Of a stretch of 64,000 nucleotides of DNA, positions 61,880 to 64,000 are shown piece after piece; within the stretch, counting starts at the first letter, position 1, and each line of letters begins with the position of its first letter. The notes under the pieces are model-generated. The model ran no database searches, had not been told where the DNA came from, and saw nothing but the letters and a program-made list of their open reading frames with translations. This DNA comes from Chrysochromulina tobinii (taxonomy: Eukaryota; Haptophyta; Prymnesiales; Chrysochromulinaceae): positions 1-64,000 of the forward strand of contig JWZX01003118.1 of assembly GCA_001275005.1 (NCBI GenBank), written 5' to 3'. A program made the position numbers and the translations under genes.

Positions 61880-64000
61880 TCACTGCTGTCCCTGCCGCCG
61901 CGCCCGACCTGCAGATACTGCCGCCGTCACCGAGCTGGCCGCCGCAGGCCCCGCAGCAGCTGCGGCCGCGCCAGCCTCCGCCTCGGGCCGCTTTGTGGCC
62001 CGTGTGTAGCTCCAGTACGCGGCCATCGCGAGGATCATGTTGCCTTCGGTGTAGTAGAGCCACGCCGCCCCGGCCACGCCGACCGCAAGGTACTTAGCCG
62101 AGTTGGGCCCCCAAAAGTCGGAGAGAGAGAGAGAGGCGGCCTCGCGCAGCTGCGAGCGGAAGATCTGCGGCGCGAAGATCGCGAGGCACAGGCGGTCCCA
62201 AACGAACGCGCCGAGCAGCGTGACACCGATGAGGCCGAGCAGCATGTAGCGCATCTCGTCGCTGGGCAGCGGCACGAGCCCAAGCGTCGAGTTCAAGACG
62301 GGCACGAGCTCCCATGCAGCCACTACGAGGCCCGCTACGAGACCGAGCAATGAGTAGAGCAGCGCCGGGTTCTCCGTCGCGCCGCGCATCCACGGGCGGC
62401 CCTTGTAGTTCACGAGCATCACCGCCACCTGCTGCGCCGTTTCGACGAGGAAGACGACGGTGTTGAGCAGATTGGGTTTATGGGCGGAAAAGGAGACGCC
62501 TCCAGCCGCGGCGGCGTCGGCGCTGCCCCCCTCGGGCGGCGTGGACGGCTCGCCCAAGGCTTCGAGCTTCTCCTGCTTGCGCTGGAAGGCGATCGCGGCG
62601 GCGAGCTCGGACGAGGACATGGAGGTCTTCGCCAGCTGGAGAGCGTAGAGCATGCAACTTGCATGCACGGCGAGCTGCCCGAGCACTGAGAGGAGCAGCG
62701 CAGGGTGGAAGATGGAGGCGAGGGGGAGCGTGGGCGAGAGTCGGTCGAGCGGACGCGCAAACGAGAAGGCGATCGACGCGACCGAGAGCAGCAGCCCGCT
62801 CGCGATCAGCTGCGGCTCGGACGAGCGCGAGCCTTCGAGCGAGAGCGCTGAGAGGGAGTAGGCCGAGATGAGGCAGTGTAGCATGAGGATCTGCTGCTGC
62901 TGGACCGTCGACACGAGGGTGCAGTGCCCCTGGCGCACAATATCGACACAAGAGCGGATCGACGGCAGCTTGGACGTGAAGGGCGCCGCGATCGACGCAT
63001 CGCCCAGCTTCACCATCGGGGGAGCCAGACCATTCTCGTCCTCGTCCATCTCCATGGCCGCCGCGATGAAGGAGGCTTGCCCAGCGAGCCCACCGCCGTA
63101 CTTTTGGCCGAGCACGCGCTGCTGCTCCACCATCTCGTTCTTCATGCGTTGCGTGGCGGCCGTGAGCGCCTTGAACTGCGCCATCACGGGCCCCGTGCCT
63201 TCCGCCACCAGCCGTGCAAGCTCTTCCTGCACGTATTGAGGCTGCCGTGCGCGGATCTCGGCCTGCTTCGCCTTGAGCTCGGCCTGAAACTTTTGGGCCA
63301 TGACGCTGCGCTTCTGGTCTTGCCCTTTGGCAATGGCCGCGAGCTCCTCCTCGGCGCTCACCTTGGCGCCCTCCTTGCCCGCGTCTGCCGCGCCGCCCAC
63401 CTCGGCGCCTTCTTTGCCCGCGTTGGCGTTGCCAAATCCGGTGAGCAGTGAGACGCCCACGTCCGCCGTCTTGAGCGCACCCACGTCGTTGCCGCCGTCG
63501 CCGCACATGAGCGTGGCGCGTCCCTTCTTGCTCAGAATCTTGTTGAGTGCGCGCACCACAGTCTCTTTACCCTCTGGCGACATTCGCGCAAAGACGGCCA
63601 CTTGGTCGGCCACCGGCCACATGTCGATGCCTGCGGCCTCGGCGGCGCTGACTAGTGCTGTCCAGTTCGCGCCGGTCACGAGCAGGTCGTGCCCCGCCGT
63701 GCGCAGACGCTTGACCGTGTCCATCGGGTCCTTGTCGCCCGCCGCGATGGGCGCGAGCACGTCTGTGGAAAGCGCCGGCCTCCACGAGAAACTCTCAAGG
63801 GCGGCAGGTGGCGGCGGCGCGCCGCCCGCGCCCACGACGGCGGCGCCCACGCCCAGCGCCTCGTAGTGCAGCAGCAGCGGCGGCTTGACGGCGATGCCCG
63901 CGCTCGCGACGGTGCCCGTCATTCCCACCTGCTGCGCTACGTAGAGCGCGGTGAGGGGTGCGTCACCGGTGAGCATAATCGTCACGTGCTGCGACTCGCG
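61880..64000 (-). CDS. P5A-type ATPase (ATP13A1/Spf1-like), C-terminal part; 5' end outside window
   Basis: The frame is open to the right edge; the first in-frame GTG (63985) is a Val inside the conserved SQHVTIMLTGDAPLTALYVA segment, so the start lies beyond 64000. The C-terminal half of the P domain is present: VADQVAVFARMSPEGKETVV, then TLMCGDGGNDVGALKTADVG with the GDGxND Mg-binding loop. Six or so transmembrane segments follow, including IVRQGHCTLVSTVQQQQILM, which matches the P5A-specific M5-M6 region. In yeast and animals P5A ATPases sit in the ER and remove misinserted transmembrane helices. An Ala/Gly- and charge-rich insert (about 63160-63420) lies between the P domain and M5. The nucleotide-binding and phosphorylation (DKTGT) parts are outside the window. 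Confidence 0.85.
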   Translation of the reverse strand, partial: RESQHVTIMLTGDAPLTALYVAQQVGMTGTVASAGIAVKPPLLLHYEALGVGAAVVGAGGAPPPPAALESFSWRPALSTDVLAPIAAGDKDPMDTVKRLRTAGHDLLVTGANWTALVSAAEAAGIDMWPVADQVAVFARMSPEGKETVVRALNKILSKKGRATLMCGDGGNDVGALKTADVGVSLLTGFGNANAGKEGAEVGGAADAGKEGAKVSAEEELAAIAKGQDQKRSVMAQKFQAELKAKQAEIRARQPQYVQEELARLVAEGTGPVMAQFKALTAATQRMKNEMVEQQRVLGQKYGGGLAGQASFIAAAMEMDEDENGLAPPMVKLGDASIAAPFTSKLPSIRSCVDIVRQGHCTLVSTVQQQQILMLHCLISAYSLSALSLEGSRSSEPQLIASGLLLSVASIAFSFARPLDRLSPTLPLASIFHPALLLSVLGQLAVHASCMLYALQLAKTSMSSSELAAAIAFQRKQEKLEALGEPSTPPEGGSADAAAAGGVSFSAHKPNLLNTVVFLVETAQQVAVMLVNYKGRPWMRGATENPALLYSLLGLVAGLVVAAWELVPVLNSTLGLVPLPSDEMRYMLLGLIGVTLLGAFVWDRLCLAIFAPQIFRSQLREAASLSLSDFWGPNSAKYLAVGVAGAAWLYYTEGNMILAMAAYWSYTRATKRPEAEAGAAAAAAGPAAASSVTAAVSAGRARRQGQQ

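Overview
The window is nuclear DNA from a eukaryotic microalga, most likely a haptophyte; a pelagophyte or another chromalveolate alga is possible. The reasons are the GC-rich sequence, eukaryote-only genes (DNA-PKcs, GATOR2 WDR59, Trm11, NIPA, P5A ATPase), a front-end fatty-acid desaturase with an N-terminal leader, AP2-domain proteins outside plants, and a Cys-rich secreted-protein motif common in such algae. I infer 24 genes (two run off the window edges). They are packed on both strands, usually with 70-600 bp between them. Most have zero to three short GT-AG introns. Exon structures were inferred from reading frame, phase and family conservation, with no transcript data.

Layout. 1-7.5 kb (+): C-terminal part of WDR59, a 2OG-Fe(II) oxygenase, a BFN/UVR protein and tRNA methyltransferase Trm11. 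7.7-11.6 kb: a small membrane protein, a SAM methyltransferase, a serine-racemase-like PLP enzyme and an unknown protein. 11.9-19 kb (all -): an acyl-protein-thioesterase-like hydrolase fused to a C2H2 finger, a secreted aldo/keto reductase, an EF-hand protein and a PX-ankyrin protein. 19.6-26.5 kb: an IPNS-type dioxygenase, a small membrane protein, a TPR-DnaJ co-chaperone and a NIPA-like transporter. 26.6-41.9 kb (+): a giant gene of about 5,000 codons for the catalytic subunit of DNA-dependent protein kinase (PRKDC/DNA-PKcs), starting 69 bp from the divergent NIPA gene. 42.6-48.0 kb (-): a SulP/SLC26 anion transporter split into 22 exons. 48.7-51.7 kb (-): a desaturase and an unknown protein. 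51.9-60.6 kb (+): a 2,778-aa nuclear protein with an MBD-like domain, a Tudor-like segment and three AP2 domains. 60.8-64 kb (-): a conserved membrane protein and the C-terminal part of a P5A ATPase.

The most unusual thing here is not a gene but a family of introns. In at least five unrelated genes (thioesterase, aldo/keto reductase, DNA-PKcs, SulP, AP2 protein) the introns are built from about 10-bp units of the form nCTGAnnrCC in the sense direction (for example CTGATGACCT, CTGATTGCCT, CTGATGGCCG, CTGAGTGCCG). Many end in CCTCCCTCATCAG. Several of these introns carry, at one end or inside, a 17-37 bp copy of the neighbouring exon edge, as expected if introns arise or grow by tandem duplication or by insertion with a target-site duplication. 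Some are head-to-tail arrays in which every unit has its own GT and AG ends. SulP is the hot spot, with 21 introns in 5.4 kb while its neighbours have almost none. Its reconstructed exons sum to exactly 850 codons including the stop, which supports the model.
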